From: Ephydatia muelleri
Taxonomy: Eukaryota; Porifera; Demospongiae; Spongillida; Spongillidae
Direction: 5' to 3'
Length of the DNA: 64,000 nucleotides
Assembly: GCA_013339895.1 (NCBI GenBank)
Contig: JABACO010000013.1
Span: 3,890,015 to 3,954,014 of the forward strand
The notes beneath the pieces are model-generated. The model saw only the letters and a program-made list of their open reading frames with translations, did no database searches and had not been told where the DNA came from. The translations under genes were made by a program, and so were the position numbers. Below, piece after piece: positions 1 to 11,708 of the stretch (position 1 is its first letter; the number at the start of each line of letters is the position of its first letter).

Positions 1-2
1 AA

Positions 3-148
3 TTGCGATGATGTGATGCGAGGGGAAGTCCGCGGGGATGCACAAAAAAAAAAGTGTGACGTAATTTATGAAATAGAATATAAAAAAACTTAAGATTTAG
101 ATCAGTTAACGCTCCACGTGCCTACTTACAGTACAATCTACTCTGCAC
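3..148. repeat. Inverted-repeat arm 1 with hAT remnant
   Basis: About 146 bp that recur as the reverse complement at 22687-22834, with small indels. The outer part (about 3-45) reads as the tail of an hAT transposase fragment; the same coding stretch is seen more completely on the minus strand at 22835-23392. The inner part is AT-rich and ends at the shared words near 120-148. The two arms enclose 22.5 kb. I infer two copies of one transposon-derived junction, not a functional terminal repeat. Confidence 0.8.
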
Positions 149-195
149 GAGCGGAACAGGCCGGGAGGTGAACCATCGGACGTGCCAATTAAAAG

Positions 196-474
196 ATGTC
201 TGACCAAAAAACACCTTATCAAGGAAAGAACAGGGTATACGGGTACTTCACCTGCGATTGCGGCAAATCATGGGAGAGTGGAAATTCGTGGGCCAATATG
301 GGCCAAATGTGCAAGACGTGCAACACCATGGTCTACCCTCATCACCAGAGGCGCCTGGATCGCCCCAACCTTGAGGAAGACGAAGACAACTATGACTCTG
401 GCAAGCCTCATTTGAGTGATCTCTGCGAAAAATGCCGAAGACTGGGTCGGAATTGCAGAGGGGACAGATGGTAG
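196..474 (+). CDS. ZAR1-type 3CxxC zinc-binding protein, short
   Basis: Complete 92-codon reading frame from ATG at 196 to TAG at 472-474. Seven cysteines (about C20, C22, C39, C42, C77, C80, C87) and the texture YGYFTC...SW...C-x2-C...H-x3-LC-x2-C match the C-terminal zf-3CxxC domain of zygote arrest protein ZAR1/ZAR1L, which in vertebrates binds maternal mRNA. Here the protein is only this domain. The usual long disordered N-terminus is absent, and an acidic stretch (residues 57-66) sits between the second and third cysteine groups. The first cysteine pair is CxC, not CxxC. No upstream exon is visible before the repeat ending at 148, so it may be a single-exon gene, a last exon or a retrocopy. 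Family assignment is from recognition; the RNA-binding role is inference. Confidence 0.6.
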   Translation: MSDQKTPYQGKNRVYGYFTCDCGKSWESGNSWANMGQMCKTCNTMVYPHHQRRLDRPNLEEDEDNYDSGKPHLSDLCEKCRRLGRNCRGDRW

Positions 475-1370
475 TCGCTTTAAACGAAGACAAGAATATG
501 TATTGTACCATTGGTAGCTATACTTGAATTTGTATGGCGGATTGGTTATAAGTAAAATTAATCATTCCTCGAAAACAAAATCTCACATTCATACGGCGGT
601 TCGGAGGTATATGAATCCTATTCTAATGCAGTTACATGTAGAGTAACGACTTATACATTATTCTTAGAAACGTACAATTAAATACATCGAGAGTATAATG
701 ACGGAGACTATGGCTAGTGTTGCAGCAATAGATCATATGCATTAATAGCGACAGATAGCTGTTTTAGTTTCACCCGGCCTGTTTTAAAGCCGGCAGTCTA
801 ACTTTAAAGCTGGCTAGTTGCCCAGTTGTTATGCATACTGCTGTTAATCACGTCAATTACGCCTATATTGTCGGGCTAGCGATCACATACATTGCTAGAT
901 ATGTTAAGCACGAGTTGTTTCAAGTGAAGAATTTTGTTGCTGTATTTCACTGGACAAAAAAATGGCTTTACTACGTCTGAACGCTATGCATAAATTTATT
1001 GCAAACGTGAAACATCATATTACACAACGTAAACATTTATAAGCAAATATTTAAGGTACAAACATATTTACATACATGTTTACGCCACGTTTGCAGAGCG
1101 GCATATAATTACGTACGTATTTACCATATGTTTGCTCGTACTAGATGTGGGATCATCTTTACCAGGGTAAGCAAATATGACCTTCCTTCTAATTAAACGT
1201 TAACGAAATAGCTATAAGTTTCTGGTTCGGTGCGCGTGACGATAACGTTTGAATGGCTAGTCCAAGCGCAGCGATATATAACTAGCTGGAGGACAGGAAT
1301 GTCAGTGGCTATGTGTAGGTGAGTGTACATCGCTGGCATATACATATACGCGAGTGTGGTACATGCATGG
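475..1370. other. AT-rich intergenic
   Basis: No coding exon recognised. The stretch 1000-1140 has repeated GTAAA/TTTAC words; a similar cluster occurs at 53750-53900. Confidence 0.5.
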
Positions 1371-2568
1371 GGCTCTGATGTAAGGTCTGGGTACTTGTGT
1401 GACTCAACCCTTACCACTTGACAGGTACAATGAATCATTCCAAAGTTGTCCTGGTGAATTAGGATAGTTACCAAGAGGGTTGTCTTCTTTTATAATGTGG
1501 TACATGGGACTCTGATGTAAGGTCTGGATACCTTGTGAGCACAACACTTACCACTTGACAGGTAAGGCATGACAGGGCATGAAACGTGTGCATGAACATA
1601 GGGCATACCAATGGTATTGTTATTGTATTGATAGCAATGTCAGGAAAACACTCAGGAACACTCTCCCTATGTCCCTGAAGCTTTGTGTATTGGCACCAGT
1701 CTTGTTGCCATAACGGCTTTGTCTAGGTAGCTTAGAATCTTTACATTATGTAAGGACTGGGGACCCAAAGACCTTATAAACATGTATCAAATTGGGGGCA
1801 GCTCTAGAACACAGATACCATGTGACCATGGGACTCTGATGTAAGGTCTGGGTACCTTGTGAGCTTATGCCTTACCACTTGACAGGTACAATAAATCATT
1901 CTAAAGTGTTGTCCTGGTAAATTAGGATAGTTACCAAGAGGGTATGACATTGGGAGAAGCTGCTGCTAAAAGCATCTATGGGTGTTGCCATTGAGTGGGG
2001 TTAAGGACTGCCACTAAGAGGGTTGATGGGTTGGGCTGTGGCTGTGTGAGGGCCAATGGGTGTTGTCTGTGAGTGAGGAGGTGTGCAGTGCAGTAGGCAG
2101 CTGGTATGATGGTTTAACAAGATGTCTATATGTACATGAGTTGTGTTTAAGCCCATATATGGAAAGACATATTGTCTGAGAAGGGTGTGTCTGTGAAGAT
2201 GAGAGTGTTTATTATGTGCCTATGTGTGTTGTGAGGTGTGAGGAGGTGTGTGTGTGTCGTGTATTAAGAGGCAAAGGGGTGTGTCTGTTTACAGTTTACA
2301 GTGATTAGGGAATTAGTGGCAGGGCTTAAAATGAGATTACTTTTTGCTACTGTATAATAAGTGAAATGGCAACGTGGAGGCCAACAATGTTCCTGTCCAA
2401 CTTATATGGCAAACTCAGTATCATCCTCGTCCGGTCTAATGCGAGAGCTATAATGAGATCCCTGATGCCAGCTACTGGAGGTTTGTCAGAGAGCATTTCA
2501 TTCTGTCAATCTTCTGTCAACCCTTACCACTTGACAGATACAATAAATCATTCCAAAGTGTTGTTGAG
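1371..2568. repeat. Interspersed family of a roughly 110-bp repeat
   Basis: Four partial copies share the words CTCTGATGTAAGGTCTGG, CTTACCACTTGACAGGTA and TAGTTACCAAGAGGGT. They lie near 1371-1475, 1498-1562, 1826-1943 and 2517-2568; the last keeps only the second half. Spacing is irregular, so this is a decayed tandem or dispersed family. No coding potential is evident. Confidence 0.7.
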
Positions 2569-2765
2569 GTATGTGTGCGTAAATGTGAAGGTTGTGTCTG
2601 TAGGTGTGAGGTGTCTGAAGATGTGTGGTGTGTATAGGTGTGATATCTATGTGTAGGGGTTTCAAGAGGTGTGTGTAAGGTGTGGGTGTATGTGTATATA
2701 TGTGTCAAGAGGTGTGTATGTGGGGTGTATGTGTTCTGTTTTTCTCTGGGTGTGTGTTGTGTCAG
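2041..2765. repeat. GT-rich low-complexity tract
   Basis: Purine-skewed TGTG-rich sequence with imperfect GGTGTG units. Open frames on either strand consist of simple repeats and are not credible genes. Confidence 0.7.
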
Positions 2766-2840
2766 GCTATGTAAGGGTGCCATAAATCATATTGGCAGGA
2801 CTATCATAACAGCTATATGTAGTAAACATTATGATAGATG

Positions 2841-2903
2841 GGACAGTTTCCGCGAAAATTGCCCCACAGATATATTATAAAATTGGACAGTTTCCGCGAA
2901 AAT
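2841..2903. repeat. Short direct repeat GGACAGTTTCCGCGAAAA
   Basis: Two near-perfect copies of an 18-bp word about 44 bp apart (2841 and 2885), just before the SWIM-finger pseudogene. Confidence 0.6.
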
Positions 2904-3074
2904 GTCGTTTCGCATATAGACCAGTTGCGGCGCGAAACCATTATCGTATGAATATAGTTACCGTTGGCCAGGTTTATTATGAATATCATTACTTTTTGTT
3001 GGTCGCCATTTTGGTGGGCAAATTTTTGAGTAGCACAGTGGGCTTCGCCAGAAAATAGCATCGTGTGAAGAAAT

Positions 3075-3741
3075 GAGCTGCAGTGATTCGCTGAAGGGAC
3101 CTGAAAAAGAGCGATATGAGCGAAAACTACAGTGTCTATATGGTGTCACGGGTCGGAGCAGCAAGGAGAAGTGCGTAGACGTTCTTGACCCATACAATAT
3201 AAGTGTTATGGATCGATGATGTGTCACGCTGGCCTCCAGTTTCCTCACGTTTATACGCATTTGATAGACACTCCTGGAGAATTCACCAGGGAGAAGCTGA
3301 AGGCTTTTAAAAGCTGCAGTCATACAACTATTACATAAGGTGAAAAGTATACTAAATATGTTACGTTTTCACTACTTCCATTTCAGTGGTTGGATTCGAA
3401 CAGTCTATTATCGTGACATGGGTGATGAAAATTGTATCCTCATGGCAAAAGTAACACCACCACAGCGGATAAACGACAAACCACATGAGGCCTGGATTGG
3501 AGTGAGCACCATCATTACTGGACATTGTTCCTGCATGGCAGGGTGAGTGCTATGTGTTATGTGTACAGCTGGATGCACAAGGTTTACATTACAGACTTGG
3601 TGAGGTTTGTTCACACGTTGCTGCCATACTGACTTTTTAAGGCAGAAGCTTGCATCCAGGCTTGGAATTGCATCAGAACATGCACATCACTACCATGCTT
3701 GTGGAACCAGGCATATTCTAAGAAGATAATTGAGTTGCACA
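3075..3741 (+). pseudogene. SWIM zinc-finger protein, exons with frameshifts
   Basis: Three exon-like blocks in order. 3075-3339 starts at an ATG and contains a DPYNI motif and LIDTPGEFTREK in shifted frames. 3387-3542 ends HCSCMAG. 3595-3741 starts LGEVCSHVAAIL. The last two join in phase across a 52-bp intron (donor GTGAGT, acceptor ACAG) and give C-x-C-x6-C-x-H, the SWIM metal-binding signature. The first joins the second across a 47-bp intron, yielding YIS-GWIR. This matches invertebrate proteins that carry a SWIM finger, often ahead of a YqaJ-like nuclease; I see no nuclease domain here. Several frameshifts break it: in block 1 after DPY and after KAF, and in block 3 a stop at 3638-3640 with coding resuming in another frame. 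Splice sites survive, so decay looks fairly recent, or base errors are present. Confidence 0.6.
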
Positions 3742-3932
3742 GTAAGTAGCATTAGCTTACAATACATTTTTCTTTTGTAGGCTGAAGCATGTCCTGTTTA
3801 CATAACTGTACATGTAGTTCCTGTACACGTACGTGCAGCTATTGGTTATCGTATTCGTGTACACTGGTACATGTAGAGCTAGGTAGTATGGTAGTTGTCT
3901 CAAAACGTGCCCTGACTGTCTGGCTATATAGC

Positions 3933-4036
3933 ACCAACCATCATAGATAGGGCTAGTAATGATATTCAGTGCTAGGACAACAGCTCTGCTTAGTGGTGAA
4001 TGTCATTACTAGCCCTATCTTTATGATCCTGGTTGG
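3933..4036. repeat. Hairpin-forming inverted repeat
   Basis: Left arm 3933-3967 and right arm 3997-4036 are imperfect reverse complements (outer CCAACC/GGTTGG, core AGATAGGGCTAGTAATG), with a loop of about 30 bp. It could be a small fold-back element; no flanking duplication is obvious. Confidence 0.65.
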
Positions 4037-4180
4037 TCTGGCCTTGGTTAAATAGGGTAGTAGGCAAGTTACTACATGTATGTTCAATAGCTGACATGTT
4101 GAACAGTACATATATGCAAAACTTTAACATAGCAGTCATACAACAAGGTTCAGCAAAGGTAGGCACAGCACAGAAGTCGA

Positions 4181-5560
4181 GGGTCCACTCCATGGCTGAC
4201 TGCAATAGGGTTCACTGCAAAGTTGCCTGTTGTACGGCAAACTCCATAGATGTCTGTGACAGGGGGTTCTCTACTGTTAGGTCCACTCCATACTTTTCTG
4301 CAGTCTTTTGGAAATACCTCTCTGTGGAGTCCATTCCATAGCTCTGCTTGCTTTTTGATACCAAACTGTTTCTGCAGTCATGTTTACCACTATATGATTC
4401 ATTTCATAGCTGTCTGCCATAGCACAGGGGGTAGAGTGGAGTCCACTCAATAGTACAGGGTAGGGTGGAATGCACTCGAAGAAAGGTCCACTCCATGGCT
4501 GACACTGATCACTGTAAGGAATAGCTGTTTGGGGGTGGGGGGGGGGTCCACTCAATAGCACAGGGTAGGGTGGAATGCACTCGAAGAAAGGTCCACTCCA
4601 TGGCTGACACTGATCACTGTAAGGAATAGCTGTGGGGGAGGGGGGGGGGAGGGTGGAGTCCACTCAATAGCACAGGGTAGAGTGGAGTCCATTAATAAGA
4701 GGGTCCACTTTATGGTTGACACTGTTCGCTATAAGGAATAGTTGTAGGGCGTAGCACAGGGGGTAGGGTGGAATCCACGCAATAGCACAGGGTAGGGTGG
4801 AGTCTACTCAATAGCACAGGGTAGGGTGGAGTCCATTCAATAGCACAGGGTAGGGTGGAGTCCATTCAAAAGAGAGTCCATCCACTCCATGGCTGACACG
4901 GCAATCACTGGAAGGAATAGCTGTATGGTCCACTCCACAGCTGCTTGCAAAGTTACATACATGTCTGTCTGCTTCTCAGCTGTCAGTGTCCACGGGGTTC
5001 TACCATATGGTCCACTCTACAGTTGTCTGCCTACTGTATGATCCACTCCAATGTCTGCCGTAGGGTCCACTCAGTAGGGTCCACTCAATACAGTATACAT
5101 GTCTGCAGTAGAGTCCATTCCATACGGTACAATGCTGATGTCTGTCGTAGGGTCCACACTACCTATTTGTACTATATGGTCCACTCCACACTTGTTGGTA
5201 GTTGTTCCACTGTGTTCTGGACACACCTATCTGCCTGCCATCTCTACAGCTGTTTACTGCACTCTGGATTCCACTGTGGAATACATTACACAGCTGTGCC
5301 TGGCTTGTTGATAGTAATAAATATGAACTTTTTCCTCTGTCCTATTTTCTGCCATAGGGTCCATTACATACATGTAGCTGCCTGCCTTAGGTTTCGTTTG
5401 CTGTAGTGCTCATTCCACTGCTGTCTGCCGTAGGGTCCACTCCACAGTAGTTGCGTACTGCATGCAGTTACTCCACTGTCTGCTCCACAGCTATCTGCCA
5501 TACTCCACAACTGTCCACATATCCACTACTCGTCTGCCTGCTCCACAGCTATCTGCCACC
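4181..5560. repeat. Degenerate GTCCACTCCA-type minisatellite
   Basis: The words GGTCCACTC, GGAGTCCA and TAGCACAGGGTAG recur dozens of times at irregular spacing. Within it, about 4455-4680 holds a near-perfect tandem duplication of about 113 bp (two copies of GAAAGGTCCACTCCATGGC followed by CTGATCACTGTAAGGAATAG), with G-runs at 4535-4548 and 4636-4650. Open frames across it are by-products of the repeat. Confidence 0.75.
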
Positions 5561-5681
5561 GATCGCTACCGCTCTCAAACTTCTTCGTCGGATTGATCTT
5601 ATATCTTGTCGTCTTCGCACCGTTCGAAATCACACGCGTAAGTCAAGGTCTAAAACTTAAGGTCCCCAAACTACTTAACTA

Positions 5682-7808
5682 TTATGTTACGCAATAAATC
5701 ACGCGATAACGTGTAGGAATATTTGATGAATCACAGTGACCAAAATCAAATGCTGACATTTGACTGTTGATGCATTCGATCGTGATAAATTTTGCAGTGA
5801 TGATAATGCAACACAAAAAATGCTTTAAGAACCCTTGGTAAATTCCCTTGAAAAATATATGCATGATATTAGGAACTAAACCATCCAAGGTGTGAAAGTG
5901 GCATATAGCGTCGAGGATAGAATGCCTCCATACGTCCTTGCAAAATGATCTTCATCTGGGCCATCCAGTTCAGAAATGAGGATAGCGTAGGAAGCCTTAT
6001 CCTGCAGCTAAAATTGGTCTTCACAAAACTGTATGATGGGAGATATTACTTAACTGAATTGCATGTGAAACTCTCACCTGATTTTGGATGGAAGCTTTTG
6101 TTGCTAAACAATCACGGCATTGTCAAACAGTTGAGTGTAAGTCAATATAGACACCTATAAGTTGTGCTGATAAATTGTCAGCTGATACAAATAACAGTTT
6201 TCTATGATCCAATGGGATTGCAAACCTAAACACACATCCAATTTAATAAGGTCAAGTAATTGAATTTGTGCATAAAGCATGCATACTTGCATCAATTTCA
6301 TCGTAATACAGATGAATATGCCAAGCACAGGGATGAGCATTAAATAATGCATATAATGCATTTGACTGATACAAATTTCCATCGCAGAAGTCAGCCAGAT
6401 AGTCTGCATTTTGATGTGGATTAGGGACCTGTGCAAATGAAACAGCTTGTATGGATCCTATTCATTAGGACATGCAGGAGTTTTATATCAGATGTATATG
6501 TAGAAATGGATGCTCTTTGTACATCCTTCGTGTGATGTGTACATTTCATTAATCAATCTATTTATAACTTAGATGATGTGATACTATAGGGGACTTCAAC
6601 AGCTGTTGAATAGTTCCAAAGAGTGGTATATCATAGCAAAAGTCGTAATACTCCATGATGCATTCTTCTTTGTTAATGCATTCGGTGCCAAGATTCCTTT
6701 TTATGGGTGCCTGCAAGTTGCAAATGGTGTCATGCAGTTGCATTCTACAGAGCGTGTACTAGAAGGGAAGGACTGTGGGAAGAAGGGGGGGGGAAGGAGG
6801 GATGGGGAGGAGAGAGGGAGAGGAGGGGAGAGGAGGAGGGCGGAGAGAGAGGAGGGAGGGAGAGAGGAGGGAGGGAGAGAGGAGGGAGGGAGAGAGGAGG
6901 GAGGGGAGAGAGGGAGGGAGGAGAGAGGAGGGAGGGGAGAGAGGAGGGATAGAGGAGGCGAGGGAGAGAGAGGAAGAAGAGAGGGGGGAGGGAGAGAAGG
7001 AGAGAGAGGAGGGAGGGAGAGAAGGAGAGAGGAGGGAGGGAGAGAAGGAGAGGGAGGGAGGGAGAGAAGGAGAGAGGAGGGAGGGAGAGAAGGAGAGAGG
7101 GAGGGAGAGAAGGAGAGAGGAGGGAGGGAGAGAAGGAGAGAGGAGGGAGGGATAGAGGATTGGAAAGAGTGTACCAGTAAATTAAAAGCTTCAGAGAAAA
7201 TATTTTGCCTCTGATAATCGTTGGAAAGATTGGAAAGGTTCCAATAACTCGTTCGGTAGAATGCATCGTAGCTGCATTGGTCCAACCTGTTGGTCGCATT
7301 TAAGGCTGTTTCAATTTCAGACAGTGCCATTCGCCAAAGTGAAGAAATATCTACAATGATCCCATCGATGGCACTCTGAGTGATCTTGTATTGTTCGAGG
7401 CATTTTATCACGAACTCTCTGATGGCCAATCCGAAACTACTGAATTGATGGTACTATGATTCAGACCTGTCAGTTTGGTCGCTTGATCTACTGCCATCAT
7501 GGAATCCTCCACATCTTCATGATCTGTTGTTGCGATGTAAGTGGGCGCTGCTTGCAGGTAAAACTCGTGTCTAGTATAGAACTGTGTGTGATATGACGTG
7601 CAATGTTCAGTTGTATGCACATTGGTACATCCGTTAATGCCTTATTCAAAGGATAAGCATTTTGGTGGACTGAGCAAATGCGACTCGTAATGGAATATGC
7701 TCGAAGATTTGAAAACGAATGGCAAATTATGCAGGATGATCTTTCTCCATCAAATTCCATGAAATTATAAACATATGGATAAAAAAAAAAGGCTAATGTC
7801 ATCTGCAT
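5682..7808 (-). pseudogene. Decayed transposase-like gene (MHD-motif family), split by GA array
   Basis: Read on the minus strand, pieces appear in the right order. First is a C-x2-C finger-like N-terminus (about 7760-7650). Next is AIREFVIKCLEQYKITQSAI (7425-7360). Then PLFGTIQQLL (near 6610), FCDGNLYQSN...LYYDEID (near 6400-6310), TYGGILSS (near 5925) and finally DGLVPNIMHIFFKG...SAFDFG (5888-5730). This set is characteristic of a large family of TE-associated proteins common in fish and invertebrates, recognisable by an MHD(L/F)-EG motif and an LYYD-(E/D) motif. I recognise the family but not a secure name. Several frameshifts and stops occur, and a 380-bp GA array sits inside the coding region. 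It is not functional. Confidence 0.6.
6776..7159. repeat. GGAGGGA/GAGA purine array
   Basis: Nearly pure purine on the plus strand, built from GGAGGGAGAGA and GAAGGAGAGA units. It interrupts the minus-strand transposase relic. Long open frames in all registers are by-products. Confidence 0.95.
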
Positions 7809-7852
7809 TCATCCAGGGTGACAAAATAGGTGCGACAAAACATTTGGAAGAT

Positions 7853-7922
7853 GTGTGTGTGTGCACACACATGCACACACACATGCACACACATGCACAC
7901 ACATACATACATGCGCACACTG
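7853..7922. repeat. CA/CATG microsatellite
   Basis: ACACACATGCACAC-type units about 70 bp long. Confidence 0.9.
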
Positions 7923-8560
7923 CAGTACATCTTCCAGTTGAAACTAGCTGCAACTCTGACTACACAGGAGCGTCTTGATGCCTAGGAGAAAGCAACTGGA
8001 TACATGTGTCACAGGTGGGTGCAAGATATGTGTAGAAGGGTGACTGTAGATTTACTGAGTGCTAAAATTATGATTACAATAAGTCCACTGCATGCAATGA
8101 TGCTTTCATCAGGCCGGACAGTGGAATAAGGCCTGTGTACTAGTGGTCAGGACTGTGGACTGACACCAGTGGCAGATGCAGGAATTTTGGGGAAAATGAG
8201 TGTGTGAGGTGGAAGGAAAGGTACACGTGTGATGATGAAGGGATAGGTGTGTCTATCTGTGAGTGGACTCACATCACACATCAGTGCAGCTCACATGGGC
8301 AGCCCTAGGGATGTAGGGATATTGAGATGGCATCAGTGTAGCTCTCAGCTCCCACTTTCCTGGTAAAAATCACTAATTACTCATGAAGTAATATAAGTAT
8401 CGCACTTTTCATTTGTACCAGCCTAATATTCTAAATGTACTCACATCAACTCATAGTCCTGCCTTTCACTTCTACTAATAGTGTTGGTGGGTGTACTGTG
8501 CATATTAAAGTTTGTGTCTATGTCCGTTCCCATGGTGCGTCTCCTTCCCTTACATGATTA
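7923..8560. other. Unannotated interval
   Basis: No exon, RNA gene or clear repeat recognised. Confidence 0.4.
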
Positions 8561-8580
8561 CCTCCCCCTTCACCCCGGCC

Positions 8581-9125
8581 CATTCTCTACTACTCTCCCC
8601 TCACCTCACCCTTCATTGCCTTCTCTCCCCCACCTCACCTATCCTTGCCTTCTCTCCCTCCCCTCACACTTCCTTGCCTCCTCTCCCCACCTAACCTATC
8701 CTTGCCTTCTCTCCCTCACCTCACTTCTTTGCTTTCTCTCCCTCACCTCACCTATCCTTGCCTTCTCTCCCTTACATCACCCTTCCTTGCCTTCTCTCCC
8801 CCACCTCACCTATCCTTGCCTTCTCTCCCTCAACTCACCTTTCCTTGCCTTCTCTCCCCCACCTCACCTATCCTTGCCCTCCCTCACCTCACCCTTCCTT
8901 GCCTTCTCTCCCCCACCTCACCTATCCTTGCCTTCTCTCCTCTTCCTTGCCTTCTCTCCCTCAACTCACCTATCCTTGCCTTCTCTCCCTCACCTCACTC
9001 TTCCTTGCCTTCTCTCTCCCACCTCACCTATCCTTGCCTTCTCTCCCTCACCTCACTCTTCCTTGCCTTCTCTCCCTCAACTCACCCTTCCTTGCCTTCT
9101 CTCTCACTCTCACGCTTCCTTGGTG
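8581..9125. repeat. 29-bp pyrimidine-rich minisatellite
   Basis: About 18 tandem units of a roughly 29-bp motif built around CCTTGCCTTCTCTCCC and CACCTCACCTAT. Because 29 is not a multiple of 3, each register rotates through all frames and none meets a stop. This explains the long open frames here, which I do not call genes. Confidence 0.95.
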
Positions 9126-9232
9126 AGGGTGTGATAATGGAGAGAATGGTGAGGGTGTGATGGTGGAGGGAATGTGATGGTGGAGGGAAAGTTGAGGGTG
9201 TGATGGTGGAGGGAATGGTGAGGGTGTGATAG
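9121..9232. repeat. GGTGAGGGTGTGAT minisatellite
   Basis: About four imperfect 28-30-bp units abutting the pyrimidine array, with the opposite strand composition. Confidence 0.85.
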
Positions 9233-9337
9233 AAGGTGTGTCAACCATGCCAAGCACATAGAAGTGTGGAGAGACAGACAGGACTGAACGTTGACTGAGT
9301 GCTGCATTAAAAGCTGTCATCGAGACAATCGATCCTC

Positions 9338-9500
9338 ATCTGTTCATGTGTGTGCATATGTATGTGTGTGCATATGTGCGTGTGCATATGTATGTGTGTG
9401 TATGTGTGCATGAGTGTGTGCATGTGTGTGCATATGTGTGTGTCTAGTGTGTGTTCATGTGCGCCTGTATGAGTGTGTGCTTTGTGCGTGCATATGTATG
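9338..9500. repeat. TG/TGTGCATATG microsatellite
   Basis: Imperfect TGTGTGCATATG units over about 160 bp. Confidence 0.9.
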
Positions 9501-10480
9501 CATACTCTGTGTTGTGAAGCAAATAATTGCGCAAATAAGAAAGACGTATAATTGCATCACATACAATCAGGCAGCAGGAGAAAAATGTTTGAAGATACAG
9601 GAGATTGATCACATGACTTGCGTGGTCCCAGGTGAGCACTTCGTCTATAGTGGGGGCGGGTGTTGACGTAGCACTATTGTAATGCCTTAATAAGCTCACC
9701 AGATACCCATAATCGTCTTCAGTACATGTAGCTACATTATAAATGTTATCATTGAAGTAAGAGAAATAGCATTTATAACACTTACTTTGAAAATGAACCC
9801 TCTTAGAAAGGAAAAGTTATTCATAACACTAATTCAACCATATCCATCTTTCGAGCAAATGCTTACCTTCACCGCTTTAGGCTCCTCTACAACTGGTTCT
9901 TTATGTAAAAGGAGAGAGTCAACGTGATTTTGTAGCAAAACGGCTCAATAGAATTTAATCAAGTTATACGAAACAGAACGATGACATCATACTACCATCC
10001 TTTTCTTAATATATATATGTAGAAGGATTGTTCACCTTTCACATGCATGGTGCAGCAATTTCCCATGTTGGCGCGGGCGGTGTACCGAAGAATTAATCAT
10101 TGTGGCACGTGCACCGATTTGTGCGAAAACATCGAGGGTAAGAATATTCACAGAAGGTACTCAGACACATCACCAGCTCGGGCTGAAGGTTGGTACCGCT
10201 TGGCATCAACAGGACATTGTTACACATTCGACGGACTCCCAGAGAAGAGGAAGCGTTTGGATACCAGCAAGGAGTCGAGTGTCGACCCCTGACTCCAGCA
10301 GAATGATTTCATTTGGTAGGCTGTGTTCTGTGCTTTTTCTTTTGAATTATGAACAAAGCAATACCGATCTTTCTCCCAGATTGGTTCAGTTTTTATCTTA
10401 AAATTGTTGACTTTTTCTCGCTTTTTCTACGCAAAAACAATTTTCGACTCAAAAAATATTGGCTTCTGAGGTTCCGCCAC
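9501..10480. other. Unassigned interval with overlapping open frames
   Basis: A frame reaching CCCAG|GTGAGC near 9630 looks exon-like. At 10047-10292 an ATG frame of 81 codons overlaps a second open frame (from 10102). I recognise no domain in either. Real coding content is possible but unproven. Confidence 0.25.
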
Positions 10481-10482
10481 AC

Positions 10483-10830
10483 AACTCACACATACACTCA
10501 CTCCACAGATACATGCACACCAACACTCACATATGCACACATTACACTTACATGTACATACATGCATACACACACAGACTTACACTGACGCACACCCATA
10601 CATACACTCACATACACCTGCATGCATATACCCACACATGCACACATACATATACATGTACACATACATACAACATACACACCTAAACACACATACACAT
10701 CCACACATACATATGCACATGCACACACGCATACACACAGCAATAGCCTACTGTGTATTTAAATAAAATTGTCTATGCCTTGAATAACCATGTGCATATA
10801 CATACACTCATGCACACACATACATGTATG
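10483..10830. repeat. CA/CATACA microsatellite block
   Basis: Imperfect ACACAT/ACATAC units across about 250 bp, with a short second patch at 10795-10830. Confidence 0.9.
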
Positions 10831-11700
10831 CACTCGTTTACACACCATGGGTACTGACCATCTTGAACCCAGGGTACAGGGACTAACAGCTTCTAATTCT
10901 ACCTGAACAACACTCCAACATCAAGTGTTGAGGGTATTGAAGTAAGACCAGAATGCCCTGTAGCAGCTACAGCAATTTGAAGAATGGTCTATTCTTACCA
11001 ATTCGAAAATTTGACAAGATTGTACCTGCTCAAATACATACAGCAGCTGTCCTATCCTTACCAATTTGTGTCAGAGTCAACTAGCTTCACATGTGCAAAT
11101 ATTCTCTCATTTTCTAATACTTTCAGGTTGGCTGTACCACTCAAAATTTTATCATTACAATTTTGCTTATGTTTATCTTGCCTTTTTTTATTGCGAGTTA
11201 TATAGTTTGTAAATGTTTACTGTACAGTTTTATATTACATCGTCTTTTAACATGTGCGTAGCTGATCTGGAAACTATGCAATGGAGGCCAGGCACTCCAA
11301 TGGAGACATTTATGTTTTCTTTTAGAAAGGAAATTATATATTTATATTTCAAACACCACATGTAAACTAAAATAGACAAATGGGATCGTTTCCGTTAAAA
11401 GTCGTACATTATAAAATTTCCAGTTTGCACGATAGAATTGTAATCTTGAAGTCAGCAACCATTACAGAATAACATGTTACAGTAGTCTTTTTTGTGCGGT
11501 CTTTGTTTCTAAGTACCACAGAATAGTATCGCATGTGAAACCTGACTGTGCGTTGTACGTGATGCAGACCTGCCAACTCTCACGCATTTCGCGGGAGACT
11601 CACGCATTTACAGCCACTCTCATGCACTCCCACTAGCCATGTCCATTCTCACGCATACTCCCCCGGTATCCGTCTACATCTTTTAACTCTGCAGAAATAT
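10831..11700. other. Unannotated interval
   Basis: No gene recognised. A 25-bp phrase containing GCAACCATTACAGAA at 11447 recurs near 12778, inside the hAT relic. At 11571-11660 there is a repeated CTCACGCATT phrase. Confidence 0.4.
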
Positions 11701-11708
11701 AGATTGAA

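Noticed and set aside
1193..1474. 93-codon minus-strand frame
   Set aside because: Overlaps the interspersed 110-bp repeat, which is broken in its other copies; no domain.
6745..7299. Long open frames on both strands, one very rich in Ser/Pro/Leu
   Set aside because: They translate the GA/CT array; stops are absent only because the repeat contains none.
8481..9160. Overlapping 122-217-codon frames with a proline/leucine/serine repeat protein
   Set aside because: A 29-bp non-coding minisatellite rotates through all three frames; no start context, splice site or domain.
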